The notes under the pieces: generated by a model | Seen by the model: the letters and a program-made list of their open reading frames with translations, nothing else | Told to the model about the DNA's origin: nothing | Database searches by the model: none | Assembly (NCBI GenBank): GCA_035578175.1 | Contig: JAQMRL010000004.1 | Coordinates: forward strand, 40,505,401-40,569,400 | DNA from: Catonia carolina | Lineage: Eukaryota > Arthropoda > Insecta > Hemiptera > Achilidae | DNA: 64,000 bases | Direction: 5' to 3' | Position numbers and translations under genes: made by a program | In this document: positions 21,635 to 33,341 of the stretch, in pieces | How the letters are laid out: each line of letters begins with the position of its first letter | How positions within the stretch are numbered: the stretch's first letter is position 1

Positions 21635-22780
21635 GCCTCAAGTACCTTGGGAAGTTAATACAACTGAAGACCAGCAAAAAGGAAGCGAACAACAACAGAT
21701 GAAGAAAGATGGTTGGGTGCTACTATAGTACGTGGCATACCTCGTTATGTTTAGTGAAATTTGTATTTCTTGATGTGGTAGCACTGTCCACTAGCACTTT
21801 TGGTGCGTAAATATATATATATATATATATATTTTACAGGTTATGAGAACTACATTAGGTCATGGTTGTGAAGAATAGGTTTTAAAAAATATTTACATAT
21901 TTTACAGGTTATGTTAAGATTAGGTTACCTGCATTCAATGGTTAGCATCAGCAAAATTATGTAGATCCACTAACAGGAGCCAATACACAAGCAATATTGA
22001 GAGATCGTGGTTGGACACAAAAATAAACATTCCTAAACAAAAAAAGGCGTTCCGAAAGAATTATTTCATTCCCATCTTGACCATATATCATGGAAAATTA
22101 TGAGAAAAGTAGAACCTGATTTGTTTGTTGCTTTTCTCAATGACATTCACAGTGTGTACCGTATGCAGACTGACTAAAAATAACTGGGTGAATTCTTATC
22201 ATATTATTACTTATAGTATTAGTTGCTACTGTAAATTATTGTATGTAATTTGTCCTTTTTTCTTAATATCACATAACCTGTATAATTTGTGAATATTTAC
22301 CCGCCAAAAGTGTTAGGGGACAGTGCTACCACATCAAGAAATACAAATTTCACTAAACATAATGTGGTAGGCCACGTACTATAGTAGCATGGATAGTTGA
22401 CTCTGAGGAAGTCACCACTTGTATAAGAAGAAATCATTCTCAAGATAAGCCAAGATTAGACATTATAATACTGTCATAAAATCTATGTGTCTGTATGCAA
22501 GTAAGTGCCTTAGAATGATTAGGAAGCCTGATCTAAGAGAAGCAGAGAAATTTGAGAGAAAGATCCTCTGTAAAACAATGAGTCTGAAGATAGTAGAAGG
22601 ACAATACAGGTTATGTGGTCAAGAAGAACTGTACAAAGAAAATTAACGATTAATAGAAATGATTAGAAAAATAAAACTAAAATTCTATGGACACTTGTAT
22701 AGAATGGATAACAACCAGTAGAAAAAACAAATTTTTAATAAATTAAACAATACAAGGATAAGGATATTGATAAATCAATA
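21635..22780 (+). pseudogene. LINE RT C-terminal fragment, split by a TIR insertion
   Basis: Upstream part: YGLKYLGKLIQLKTSKKEAN (21636-21710). Downstream part from about 22389: KPDLREAEKFERKILCKTMS, QEELYKEN, KIKLKFYGHLYRMDNN. This is the same kind of LINE C-terminus as at 544-1266. The element at 21719-22388 interrupts it. Stops show decay. Confidence 0.75.
21719..22388. mobile_element. Long-TIR DNA transposon, non-autonomous (670 bp)
   Basis: Arms of about 96 bp (21719-21814 and 22293-22388), roughly 93% identical, start GCTACTATAGTACGTGGC and include GTAGCACTGTCC. The flanks ATGGTTGGGT and ATGGATAGTT may be a decayed 9-10-bp target duplication, which with long TIRs would suit a Mutator-like element. 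That class call is tentative. An (AT)n run sits at the inner end of the left arm. Confidence 0.8.
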
Positions 22781-23486
22781 TATAATGTCTCCTCCCTTTC
22801 ATTGCTTAGTCTGTGTTTTCAGTAAGTTAGAGAATAATTGATGAGAAGCAAGTAATTCATTCAGTGAGTGAAGGCTCTTACATTTGTGTATTGATAGGTT
22901 AGAAACAATTAAATAATGACAACTCAGTTTAAAAAAAACTTACCATTTGCTTCACTATATAGTGACACTTATATTTGGTGTGCTTTTCAACTGACACCAT
23001 TTCACATCCTACCTCTGCTATTTTTTCACACCCAATATTACATTATGAACATCTGAAATTCCAGATAAAATATTTGTATCTTTTTTTAAAGCCACACAGG
23101 ACTACATAAGTTAATAAGAAAAAAACATCTTATTTCAATTTTTGTTGTATTTGAGTATATTTCCTGATGTTTCTTTCCATGATTCTTCTCCAGTATTCCT
23201 TCAATCTGAGGATATATTATATAGGACACTAGGAAAAGGTTGTTTACTGAAAAATTATTAGAAATTTCAAATGCAGAAATATTTTTTTCAACTATTGATC
23301 AGCTTCCTTTCTTATAACGTTCTATAATAATAATATTAATATTTAATAATCTTTAGTATTTCTTTAAAAAATTCTTTCATTGAATCGGTAGATATATTAT
23401 TTAATTTTTTTATTGAAATAGATATTTTCTAACCACCAGAATACGGTAACAGAAAACACTTACCAATGTTTATAACGCTTTTGTGT
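22781..23486. other. Intergenic, no recognised feature
   Basis: AT-rich, no coding signal. Confidence 0.5.
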
Positions 23487-23582
23487 ATCTTGTACACATC
23501 TTCAGTAAATAATTATTCTTTAAAAAAAAATTTTCACATCAAAATTTAAAGAATTTTTATTTACTGAAGATGTGTACAAGAT
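23487..23582. repeat. Inverted repeat, 38-bp arms
   Basis: ATCTTGTACACATCTTCAGT and onward at 23487-23524 is repeated inverted at 23545-23582 with about two mismatches and a 20-base loop. Confidence 0.85.
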
Positions 23583-23890
23583 GCATCTTCAAACAATTAT
23601 CTCAATTTTTAATCATTTTAAATTTACTGCTTTTTAAATAATTTTAAAAAATATTTTAAATAATACGGCTGTTTATAATCCTACATAGGATGTTTGATAA
23701 AATAAAAATAAATATTTAATTTTTATGTTTCAGTTCAAATGAATTTGTGGACCATAATTCATAATAATTTTATGTTCTATTATTTGTATTTGGCTGAATG
23801 AGAGTAATTTTATTTTGGTTTTTTAAAATTTTTATTGTATTTTTCTTAGAGTTTTGAAGTAGGCACAAAATTATTTATTATGTTTTTCTG

Positions 23891-24084
23891 TTTTTTTTTT
23901 TTTTAATTTAACGTCGCATCAACTGCAACGGTCATTAGCAACGACGTTGGGGTGGAACTTTATGTGATGTAGGATGAAATCATTTTTTGTAACGTAGGAA
24001 AATATGCCATGCCTGAGTGGGATTCAAACCCAGGACCGCATGATGAGAGGCGAGCACGTTACCAACTGCGCCAATGCGGCCGGC
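23891..24084 (-). repeat. SINE-1 copy, tail type B
   Basis: On the minus strand: GCCGGCCGCATTGGCGCAGT (A box region), CTCGCCTCTCATCATGCGGT, B box GGGTTTGAATCCC, GGCATATTTTCC, then a different tail ending GTTGCAGTTGATGCGACGTT. Confidence 0.9.
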
Positions 24085-25589
24085 TTTCTTTGTTTTGTTT
24101 TCTGCACAAAGTGTCATTTTGTCTATTCTCGTTTTGTTTTTAAGTTAATTAGTAAGTGATGTTAACCTCCAAGTCAGGATTAACCTTAGGAGGTATGTAA
24201 TTTCCATTCCATGTAAAATATTAAGGGTATTTTATATTATGTATTTGCAACAAATTGTTGAATTGTCGTGTATGGTTTTGAATTGTGTAATTTCTGTTGT
24301 AACATGTTGTGAAATGTATAGTAGGCCTACTTATGTTTGAATGGAAATAAATTATTATTTATCTTTCTGATCTCTTCTGGCGTTATTCGTCGAAATACAC
24401 AATTTTCTGTCGTTTGGTCGATCTCTTCTTTCAAGTCGTGTGTTGTTCATTTTATGATAATTTTCAGATTTTCTTTTCAGGTCCTCAAGTAAGATCTGGA
24501 TCTTGTTCATGTTATTAGTATCTTTAGATCATTTAAAATTGCAATACTGTGTTAATAATTTCTATTAAAACTTTAATTGTATTGATTAACCCATCTGGTT
24601 AAGTTTTGAAATTGGTTTTCGTTTTGGTTATAGTTGAATAAATTTTAAAAGAATCTAATCTAAAAACACTGAATACGAATGTAAGAAAAACTTTAACCCT
24701 TTGCATCTCAAAATAAACTTTATGTGGGTTGGTTCTTTTTTATACAGCAAACTCCAGTTAAAATCCATGTGTCAAAAATTTTACACCATTGTAGCACATT
24801 TTTACTTAATATTATAGAAATAGATACAGCGGTAGAAAGTAAAAATTCATTAGGTTAAGGTAGACTACCATACACCTAATTTTATCAACGTGATCAATAA
24901 TAATTTTGGGACTAGATATGATGTTTCATATTAAGGTTATATTTAATCGTAGATATGTAAAGGCCTTTGTTACCATGTGAAATATCTTAAAGATTTAATA
25001 CATGTATATTTTATAAGGAGAATTGTAGTATTACATAAAAATAAATCATACAACACACATTATTATAGTAACGTTAATGTTTTGGCTACAATGAAAAAAT
25101 AGTAAATCAATAAACATATGCACATTTAAGTAGGGTTAAGATGTTAATACATGTTAACCTTGTAACTAGTAAATAAATATTTTCAGAAGCAAAATACTTA
25201 TACTACTACCGTACATGATTTTTTTATAACAAATCATTACTGTTATAAACTATTATAATACTATCTAATAATTTTGCCAAAGACTGGTCATAAAAACAAA
25301 ATATTTCATAAATATTCAATGTACTTTACCAATAACATGAAACCAATAATATGACTGTTTGTTTTTAGTTATGTTTATGAGGTACTTAATACATAATACA
25401 AAAATTCTATTGAGATAACCTAACTACTAAATCAAATCAAGGTTGTACATAAATATCTAATATTTATAATTATAATATTCATAATAGATAAAATAACATT
25501 ACAAAACAATTTCTCAATTTTTTAATTACAAATATGGAACATCACAGTCTCTAATTGGAATTTTAGAACAATAAGTAATTTTGGAGGTT
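24085..25589. other. Intergenic, no recognised gene
   Basis: AT-rich 1.5 kb. TTAACCCTTTGCATC near 24692 resembles a piggyBac end, but no partner was found. Confidence 0.45.
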
Positions 25590-25640
25590 GGAGAACTACA
25601 TCAAACCAGTTGAGAGACTGATGACAAAAAAAGTAATTTT
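25590..25640 (+). repeat. LINE 3' terminus fragment
   Basis: TTGGAGAACTACATCAAACC and GTTGAGAGACTGATGACAAAAAA match the 3' ends of the LINE copies at 53446 (inverted) and 54620. Confidence 0.7.
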
Positions 25641-25689
25641 GTCTAAACAGAAGTCATGGCATCCTGTAGAAAGATTAAGATTCAAAAAG

Positions 25690-26640
25690 TATAGTACTTG
25701 AGTCACAAGTTAGCCTTCGGTTTTAACGAGGGGTGAAAGAGGGAAAGTATCAGTGCGCATGCGCACTGCTTTGGTATCAGTTCGCCAACACAACAACGTA
25801 AACTATACCAAGAGCATATACAGTTTATTATGAAACCTTTTGTAGGTTAACTGGACGAAAGCAATACCATTGGGTATTGTCTTCATCATGAGAACACTTA
25901 CATGTTATTTACTTATAATTTTTGTTTTTAAACCGACTGTAAATAAACTCAGATGTTAAAAAAAACCTATACATAAGGTATAACCTGTACATAACTGTTA
26001 CTTAACATAAACGGAAATGTTGGTTTCTCGAAAAATGATCGAACTGTTCACAGTGCTGAACGAAATCTAATATGCAATGTAATAAAATGTTGTGAAGTTG
26101 AAGCTAAACAAAAATACTTTTCCATGCCTCTTAGCAAAAGCTATGAGTGAGCGGCCAACTACTGTGATGTTTCTTTTTCCAAAATTCAAAATATAAAGAA
26201 GGAAGTTAAAGACAATGAAGATGATAATTCTTCATCAAAACTTTTGTTGACACCTGATAAAAAAAGGAAACGGCCAGAATATAGGAATGCCTTATTGGAC
26301 AGCTTTGACAGATGTGTGGTTGTTAAAATTATGGAGGATTTTTATGTCAATAATAAAGTGATGCTGACATGTGAAAAGTTACGACTGATTTTAAAAGAAA
26401 GGCTAAATTTTAGTTGGAAATTTTTTTACATTTTAAATAGGAAATGGGGTTTAAAAGTGGAAAAAGTGTCAGTCACAATGAAGTATATTAATTGAAAGGC
26501 AATATGTGGTTAACAAACCCTGCAATTGCACGTTAGTGAAAAGTAGTGTCTCACAATTGAGGTTGGCAGCACTGTAAAATTTCTCTTCCTTCCTCACAGC
26601 CCATCCATAAGCAAAAGGCTTTCTCATGACTCACTGTCTA
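25690..26640 (+). mobile_element. DDE transposon relic with TIRs (copy 2)
   Basis: Begins CTTGAGTCACAAGTTAGCC and ends with an inverse of the form GTGAGTCATGAGAAAGCCTT. The transposase N-terminal region is readable with frameshifts: SKMIELFTVLNEI at the start, LSKSYE and AANYCDVSF, YKEGS-type linker, then an open stretch (26244-26495) with PDKKRKRPEYRNALLDSFDR and LTCEKLRLILKERLNFSW, the linker between helix-turn-helix and DDE core in this transposase type. The DDE core itself is lost. An insertion of about 120 bp near 25860-25990 is absent from copy 1 (17315). Confidence 0.75.
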
Positions 26641-26904
26641 TAATTAATGAACATATTTTGTTTCATCCAAGAGACTCCAAAAGGGAGTATAGGACATGTC
26701 AAGATAAAACTGATAAACAAAAAGTTAATCACAATGATAAATTCATCACTTACCACCAAAAATTTGTTTCTGCTACTGCTTACTTCAGTAGACTTGTCAT
26801 GAACCCCTTTGTATCAAACCACTAAATAAAGGTCAAGCTCGGTAGAAATTAAAAATATGAAAAATCACTAACTGGTGTTAAACCAAGCTCTTCAAAAAAA
26901 AAAA

Positions 26905-27010
26905 AATTTGAAATTAAAGTTGTCGATTTTTTCATTTTGTATAACTGTCATTATAATGCACTTTTGTCGTAAAATGCATACTAAAAAAATGCAATCTTTA
27001 AAAAGTCTCA
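26905..27010 (-). repeat. ACTTTC TIR repeat, fragment
   Basis: Minus-strand match to the internal block: TGCATTTTACGACAAAAGTG plus flanking AT-rich sequence. Confidence 0.5.
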
Positions 27011-27208
27011 TTTTTATTGATTTTAATGAGGAAAGCTCTGATTTCCTTTTAATCAAATACCTCATTTGATTAAATTATAAATTCAAATGTTTCCTCTTAA
27101 CAATAATAATTTATTTATTTCAGGTAAGCTTCCTGTTTGGATGTATTATTAAAATATTCTGTTCCTTCAGCCTATGGTAAATTTTAATTATACACACTGA
27201 AAGGATTG

Positions 27209-27354
27209 TTTTTTTTTTTTTTTGGTTTAACCTCCGGCTGTTCTGCAATTACTGCTAATGCAGATAGTGAAGGATGAAATGATTTTTTGTAGCATATGAA
27301 AATATGCCGTACCTGAATGGGATTTGAACCCAATCAGGCACTGCATATTTTCAT
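27209..27354 (-). repeat. SINE-1 chimera
   Basis: Normal tail (T run, GGTTTAACCTCCGGCTGTTC, GCTAATGCAGATAGTGAAGG, ATATGCCGTACC, GGGATTTGAACCC) joined directly to a reversed piece CAGGCACTGCATATTTTCATCC of the same family. Confidence 0.8.
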
Positions 27355-27376
27355 CCGCTGGAAGTTAATTTCTGTA

Positions 27377-28189
27377 TCTATATAAATAAAATTGTGATTT
27401 TGTCTGTAAAATTTTTCAAAATGACCTAAATTTTGTTTCTACGCCAGATGTACCTTGTAAAACCAAAAATAGTTCAGCTGAATTTTTGTCTGTTTGTATG
27501 TTACACCATCACGCAAGAACCGCTGAACCAAATTCAATGAATTTTGGTATCTAGGTTCTGGACATAATCCAAATGAAAATAAGCTATGAATTTTTTTAAT
27601 ATCACAAAGGGATGGGGGAGTTCAGGAGGGGTGAGCAAAAAACTACCAATATCTCCGTTAAAAGTCAATGTATCTAAAAATATTATTTAATCAAAATTAC
27701 GAAACGTTTAAAAACAAATAAGTTTGATAGGTAAAGTTTTTCATTTTCATGCATAATAACGGAGATATTACCAATTTAAAAAAAAACAATATTTTTAGAA
27801 AAATATTAACATACATAATAAACAGAACAATAAACATAGGCCTACACACCATTAAAACCCGTATTCATTGAGTCAGTTACCTACCTACCCATTCCACCAG
27901 TACCCTATTCACCTTTTCTCGGTCACCATCGTGGTGTTCCTATTGTAATTTACCTTTAATTTATTATGAAAATAATAAACCACTGCATATCCTAATTTAT
28001 AAACACCAAGATCTTGCTTTTATTTTACGTTCAACTATTTTTTTTCATACATAATAATGCTGATGATGAAAGGAGGTAGATAACAATGAATAGTTAAAGA
28101 ATATCAGACCTGACAGGAATCGAACTCGGTACCCCAACCGACTGTCCACGGCACCAACGAAACCGTTCGAGAAAGGGTACTTTAGCTAG
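27377..28189 (+). mobile_element. Helitron-like element
   Basis: Starts TCTATATAAATAAAATTG after an A and contains CACGCAAGAACCGCTGAACC, a sequence style common near 5' ends of insect Helitrons. It ends GGGTACTTTAGCTAG followed by T (CTRR-type end with A/T target). No Rep/helicase, so non-autonomous. The last 130 bp holds a minus-strand tRNA-like stretch (GAGTTCGATTCC). No strong 3' hairpin was confirmed. Confidence 0.5.
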
Positions 28190-28251
28190 TCAATAAATAA
28201 ATATCATGTAACTAGACTCATTTGTAAATTCATATTATTAATTTTATTATA

Positions 28252-28648
28252 TGTTGTTGTGTTCTTTATGTCGTCAGCCAAAAGGCTGGTTTGAACTTCT
28301 AGAGGTTTTACTTATTAAAACGGAGAGTGAGGTGGTTTACCGTGGCCTTCCTCACTAAGTGGAAAAGTATGGTTATCAGCACGCCCAGCCCTCTGAAAAG
28401 TATCTACTTTCCACCCTGCAAATGACACCTTCACTTCATTCACCACAGGGTCTGGCTGTATAATGAAATTCATTACTCTCAGAGGAGATAACTCTGACTA
28501 GTGTCTTTTACACCTATCTCTTCTGTTCTTAAATGCTTCAGTCATATAACTGGCTGACCACGTGATGAGAAATTGAACTATTTTTTGTACCCCTGGAACT
28601 AGCAGATCAAGTGAAAATAATTTAATACTCCACCTGCCCATTATGGGG
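28252..28648 (-). repeat. R400 repeat, copy 1
   Basis: Shares GTCAGCCAAAAGGCTGG, GAGTGAGGTGGTTTACC, CACAGGGTCTGGCTGTATAA and CTCCACCTGCCCATTATGGG with the other R400 copies. Confidence 0.85.
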
Positions 28649-29164
28649 ATTTATTTAATGTATATTTCATAAATGAAAAACAATTACAAATGTTGTATAC
28701 TGAAAATTTTTAAACTATGTAATAACCTATTAATAGTCAAATATTTTTGGATAAAACATAGACAGCTGTCTTTTTTTAATAAGTAATATATTTTATTGAC
28801 CATCTACAAATTTGCTAATAAAAAATAAATTTATTTCACAAGGAAAATATACTGCATAAATTAATTTTTATATTTCTACTTTTCCTGTTACTTACATGGC
28901 AGGAATTTGTTTTCTTCTCAATTCATTTGTTTGCACACTGAGAGTTAATTTACTACCCTCCTGCATCCAAAACTTAGAAAACTTTATTTAACCTTCTCTA
29001 TTTATGTATTTTATTTAAAAATAAAATTACAAATACCTAGGTGCAAGTATACAGCTGAGTGTTTAATCTTAAGTATTAAAAATATCTACGTGAGACAGAA
29101 GATCGCGAAAGGAAAGTTTTGAGTAAGATATTTGGTAAATATGTAATGTAATGTATAGGTTAAG
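28649..29164. other. Intergenic, no recognised feature
   Basis: AT-rich. Confidence 0.5.
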
Positions 29165-29558
29165 TCTGCCCAAAACAGGCAAGTGAAGTGTTAAATTATT
29201 TGCAATCGGTCTGCTAGTTCCAGGGCTACAAAAAATAGTTCTGTTTCTTATCACATGGGCAGCCAATTATATGACTAAAATATTTAAGAACAGAAGAGGT
29301 AGAGGTGTAAAAGACACTAGCCAGAGTTATCTCCTTTGAAAGTAATGAATTTCATCATTATATAGCCAGAACTTGTGGTGAATGAAATGAAGGTTTCATT
29401 TGCAGGGTGGAAAGTAGATGCTTTTTAGAGGACCTGGCATGCTGATAAGCATACTTTTCTTCTCAGTGAGGAAGGCTGGTAAACTACCTCACTCTGGATT
29501 TACTTAGAGGCCTCTAGAGGTTCCATCCAGCCTTTCGTCTGATGACGTAAACAACACA
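29165..29558 (+). repeat. R400 repeat, copy 2
   Basis: Opposite orientation to copy 1, from GCCCAAAACAGGCAAGTGAA to CAGCCTTTCGTCTGATGACG. Confidence 0.85.
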
Positions 29559-29589
29559 ATTAGTAAGTAAAATATATGTATATGTAAAT

Positions 29590-29935
29590 AAGTAAATAGT
29601 AAAAGGAATTGAGAATTACAGAAGAATTCATAAGAACTTAAAGATGTCAGCTACAATAAGGAAAAAGAGAGTAGCATTTTATGAACACTTAATGAGGGTG
29701 AATCCTGAAAGACTATCCATGAAAATTTTTGAATATTTTCACGACAGACCAAAAACCATAATGATTGAATTAAGAAAGTGAAGAAATAATTATGTTCATG
29801 GGATGAGGTTAACATCTGAAGATGAAAATAAATATTTATTGAGGATGAAATCTCAGATGAGGTAATAAAATTGAACATTCAAACGTAAAAAAGTTCACAG
29901 AGTCAAAAAATGAAAGATTATTATCTAGACAATAA
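29590..29935 (+). pseudogene. LINE RT C-terminal fragment
   Basis: Reads SATIRKKRVAFYEHLMRVNP and ERLSMKIFEYF, equivalent to KRLKFIGHMMRMDPNRL in the LINE at 544-1266. Stops follow. Only the 3' coding end is present. Confidence 0.7.
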
Positions 29936-30416
29936 AAAAAAAGAAACTAATGAACGTAAAATAATTTTTTCCTGACCCACAATAGGCCTAAATGGATAAA
30001 AAAATCATGAGTATAAGTAATATCACGGTTTTAGTTTTCTTAAAAAAAAATAAATAAACAACGATACATGCCATTCTCTGACAGTCATAAATTAAAATAA
30101 ATGTCAAAGTGAATTTTTGAATTAAACAAAACTCAACAGATCATAATGAAATGAAGGTCACACATCTGGCATCAGCAACTAAAATCTGTATTCGCTACAC
30201 GAAAAAATAATATAAAAGGATATCTTCATAAACACTACACAGTTTCCCCCTCCACTTTCCCAAGTATGTTATACATGAGCACATGCTATTCATCTACCAT
30301 ACAACATTTTTCAACCTGGATAGCCTCCCATCCTTTATGTAAATATCCTTCTTACACCTCACATCTTAAACCAGCCAGTCTTCATTTTATTGAATTTTTA
30401 CTTTAAATTGTCTTTA
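29936..30416. other. Intergenic, no recognised feature
   Basis: No coding signal. Confidence 0.5.
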
Positions 30417-30742
30417 CTTTTTTTTATTACTAATTTGTGTACGTTGCAATCTGTTCAATTTAGAACAATAAGCAACCCCATGACCCAATGAGATGAGGAT
30501 GAAGTGTATGTCGTGTAAATGAGGTGTAGTCTTGTACAGACCCAGGCCGACCATTCCTGAGAGAGTATGGTTAATTGAACCCCAACCATCAAAGTACACC
30601 GGTAACCACTGTCTAGTATTCAAATCCTTATAAAAGTAACTACTTTTATTAGGATTTGAACCAGGAACCTTTGTTTCCGAAAATCAGCTGCTAAACAGCT
30701 GATTCTGGCGACGACTTTACCTCTAGACCAACCCGGTGAGTT
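30417..30742 (-). repeat. SINE-2 copy, full length
   Basis: Minus strand: CCGGGTTGGTCTAGAGGTAA (tRNA-like A box), AGCTGTTTAGCAGCTGATTT hairpin, B-box-like GGTTCAAATCC, the body with CAGACAGTGGTTACCGGTGT-like text, TCATTGGGTCATGGGGTTGC and an A-rich end. Confidence 0.88.
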
Positions 30743-30977
30743 AAATTGTCTTTACTTAAAAATTTTTGTTTCTTACTTGGTGAGAAACGCGGTTCCAAAC
30801 ACAGGTTTCATCTTTCATTTTACGTACCTACCTACTATAGTCTACTGTACGAGAACTAGTATATCAAATAATGATAAATAATAACATTATTCTAAAGTTT
30901 ATTACTATTGCTAGATTCACAGAATTGCGAGCTTGCATGAAGCAGGTGACATTACCACATTCACGGTACCAATTTTT

Positions 30978-31108
30978 ACTTTCTCGTGCCTATATGAATA
31001 TATAGGAAGGAAAGTATTGTTTTCATGTCAATTTTTCGAATCGAGTTTTCACCAAATCTACACGTTTTCAGACCCCCTGAACCCAAAAAAACATGTTTGT
31101 AGCGATTG

Positions 31109-31187
<79 letters not shown>

Positions 31188-31905
31188 CGTGTGTGAGTGA
31201 ACAGAATATCTGAAGAACGGAACATCGTACGAACTTGAAACTTAAGTTAGATATCACTAGAGGATCCAACACGAACATTTTAATAAAAATCAGTCAACCA
31301 GAACAACAGTAGGTAGTTGTTTATTCGTGTACTTTTTCACTTTTTTGCGATTTCCTCAAAAAGGGCTTCTACGATTTTTTTTAAAAATCGCCTCATTTAC
31401 TAAACTTTTTATGCTCTACAAGATAGGGTAGGCGCCATGACTGCTGAAATTTTTGGGGAGGTTGTTTTCTAGTGAAAAAATTGTTTTTTTAAGATTGTGA
31501 CTTTAATATACATTTTATCGCAAAATTGTATTTAATAAAAGTTATAGAGAATTTAAAATCCTATAACTTTTATTTCAAACATTTTTTGTATAGTTTAGCG
31601 GTAAATTAGCGATTTTTTTGTATTTTTTCTCACGAAAACGTGTAAAATATTGATTTTTTTACGATTTCAGCCTGAATATGCATTTTTCGACAAAAGTATA
31701 TAATAAAATTTATAGGAAATTAAAAGATCTAAAATTTTTATTTAGAACATTTTTCTCTGCAGAGCCTAGTTTAGCGTGAAAGAGTGATTTTCCGTATTTT
31801 TACGAGGTTGATTTTCATTTTGCGTCTTTCACTCATGATTAAGATTAGGTTTTGTTTAGTGAGGTTAGTTTTTTATTACTAATGTTAGATTATATTGTTT
31901 TAGAG
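30978..31905 (+). repeat. ACTTTC TIR repeat, copy C, with (TG)n expansion
   Basis: Starts ACTTTCTCGTGCCTATATG. All internal blocks are present, including both AT-rich duplicated units. At the family's usual short TG run it has an expanded microsatellite (31110-31195). The right TIR is not recognisable. Confidence 0.85.
31110..31195 (+). repeat. (TG)n/(CG)n microsatellite
   Basis: About 86 bp of TG with a short CG core near its end, inside ACTTTC copy C. Confidence 0.98.
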
Positions 31906-32073
31906 ATTATATTATCTAGCACTTGATTATTGCAATAACACGATCATTGTCCTCTGGCAACACTGTGATCAGGCTTCTGTTTCATTTTCCGATTGTAGGC
32001 TACTACTTGTTTTGACCACTTACAGTGGTTTTGGGGGAGGGGAGCGTGACTTCACGTCAGTGTTCAAAGAGGG

Positions 32074-32223
32074 GCAACGTGCTCGCCTCTCATCATGCGG
32101 TCTTGGGTTCGAATCCCATTCAGGCACGTCATATTTTCATACGTTGCAAAAATCATTTCATCCTTCACCGTCTGCATTAGCAGTAATTGCAGAACAGTCG
32201 AACGTTAAACAAAAAAAAAAAAA
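32074..32223 (+). repeat. SINE-1 copy, tail type A, head truncated
   Basis: CAACGTGCTCGCCTCTCATC, GGGTTCGAATCCCATTCAGG, CATATTTTCATACGTTGC, CACCGTCTGCATTAGCAGTA and an A run. Confidence 0.9.
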
Positions 32224-32479
32224 TGTGCCTGAAAGGCTGAGAACCACTATTAAATAAACGATTAATAAATTGGAGGTGCGGCAACGGTTATCGAGCAGAG
32301 TCGCGATTTGACTAGTTTAAACGACTTTTGTAATAAACCGTGTAAAGAGACAAATCTGACAACCCCGCAATTGCACGAGCTCGCAATTCTGTGATTCCGA
32401 CTATAGTCTACTATAGGCTACAGGTATATAAAATAACAATGATGTATCATTGTTCTAATGTTTATTACTAATATTATCA

Positions 32480-32992
32480 TCATTATGCTTAAGCTTACTT
32501 CTTACATTACAATTTACTATAATTATTTATTATTATTACCTATTATTATTTTTTTATTTATTACCATTACCTTTCACTGCATTAAAATAATTTATCATTT
32601 ATTTTTATACATTTTATGTGATAATTATTTAATAATATATAGCTACTATAAAAAAAATAAATAAGAAAAAAATAATTAACTAATTTTTGCAATCATACGT
32701 ATTTAATTATGTTATAAAATAATACAATCTCTTCATTGTTTTTAAGATATCCTGTTATAGGATCAACTTTATTATAAAAACTACAATATTTTAAATTGCA
32801 GAATAATCCTCTTGAGGATATTAAAATACTGGTTGCTCTGTAATAATTTATTATTTTATATAGAGCTTGTCTGACAGCTCGAGTCAGCTCCGTTGTGAAT
32901 GAAAGAACTTTCATTTTGTCCCTCAGCCATACTGTAGAGTCGTTTGACTAGGATATGGACTAATTTATTCCTAAACTGTGCCTGCCAATGTT
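32480..32992. other. Intergenic, AT-rich
   Basis: Low-complexity AT sequence at 32480-32700. No feature recognised. Confidence 0.5.
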
Positions 32993-33341
32993 ACTTTCTC
33001 TTGCCCTTTGTGAATATACAGGGAAGGAAAGTATTGTTTTCATAACGATTTTCGAAATCGAGTTTTCACCGCTTATACGCGTTTTTAGGCCCCTGAACCC
33101 AAAAAACATGTTTTTAGTGATTGGCGCGCGCGTGTTTGTAAATAAAATATGCCAAAAACGCAACATCGTACAAAGTTGAAATTTAGAACTTAAGTAAGGT
33201 ACCACTAGAAGTAGAATATGAACATCATATCAAAATCGGTCAACCGGAAGTAATAATTTATTTTAGCGATTTTCACTTTTTTATGATTTTACCAACAACG
33301 GCTCCTACGATTTTTGAAAAATCGCCTCATTTACTAAATTT

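Larger units (their letters stand above)
30832..32480. repeat. Composite insertion bounded by inverted and direct repeats
   Basis: GATTCACAGAATTGCGAGCT (about 30914-30933) is inverted at about 32374-32395. Outside this pair, a ~75-bp AT-rich block starting ACTATAGTCTACT occurs on both sides in the same orientation (30835 and 32400), around 75% alike. Inside are ACTTTC copy C and a SINE-1. The class is unknown. Confidence 0.5.

Noticed and set aside
24360..24510. LINE C-terminus on the minus strand (LEDLKRKSENYHKMNN-like)
   Set aside because: Basic character only; no RT or LINE motif could be confirmed.
24690..24710. TTAACCCTTTGCATC as a second piggyBac end
   Set aside because: No matching inverted end with TTAA found nearby.
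30933..31278. Open frames on both strands across the TG run (cysteine/valine and threonine/histidine runs)
   Set aside because: Produced by the (TG)n microsatellite in a repeat; not a gene.
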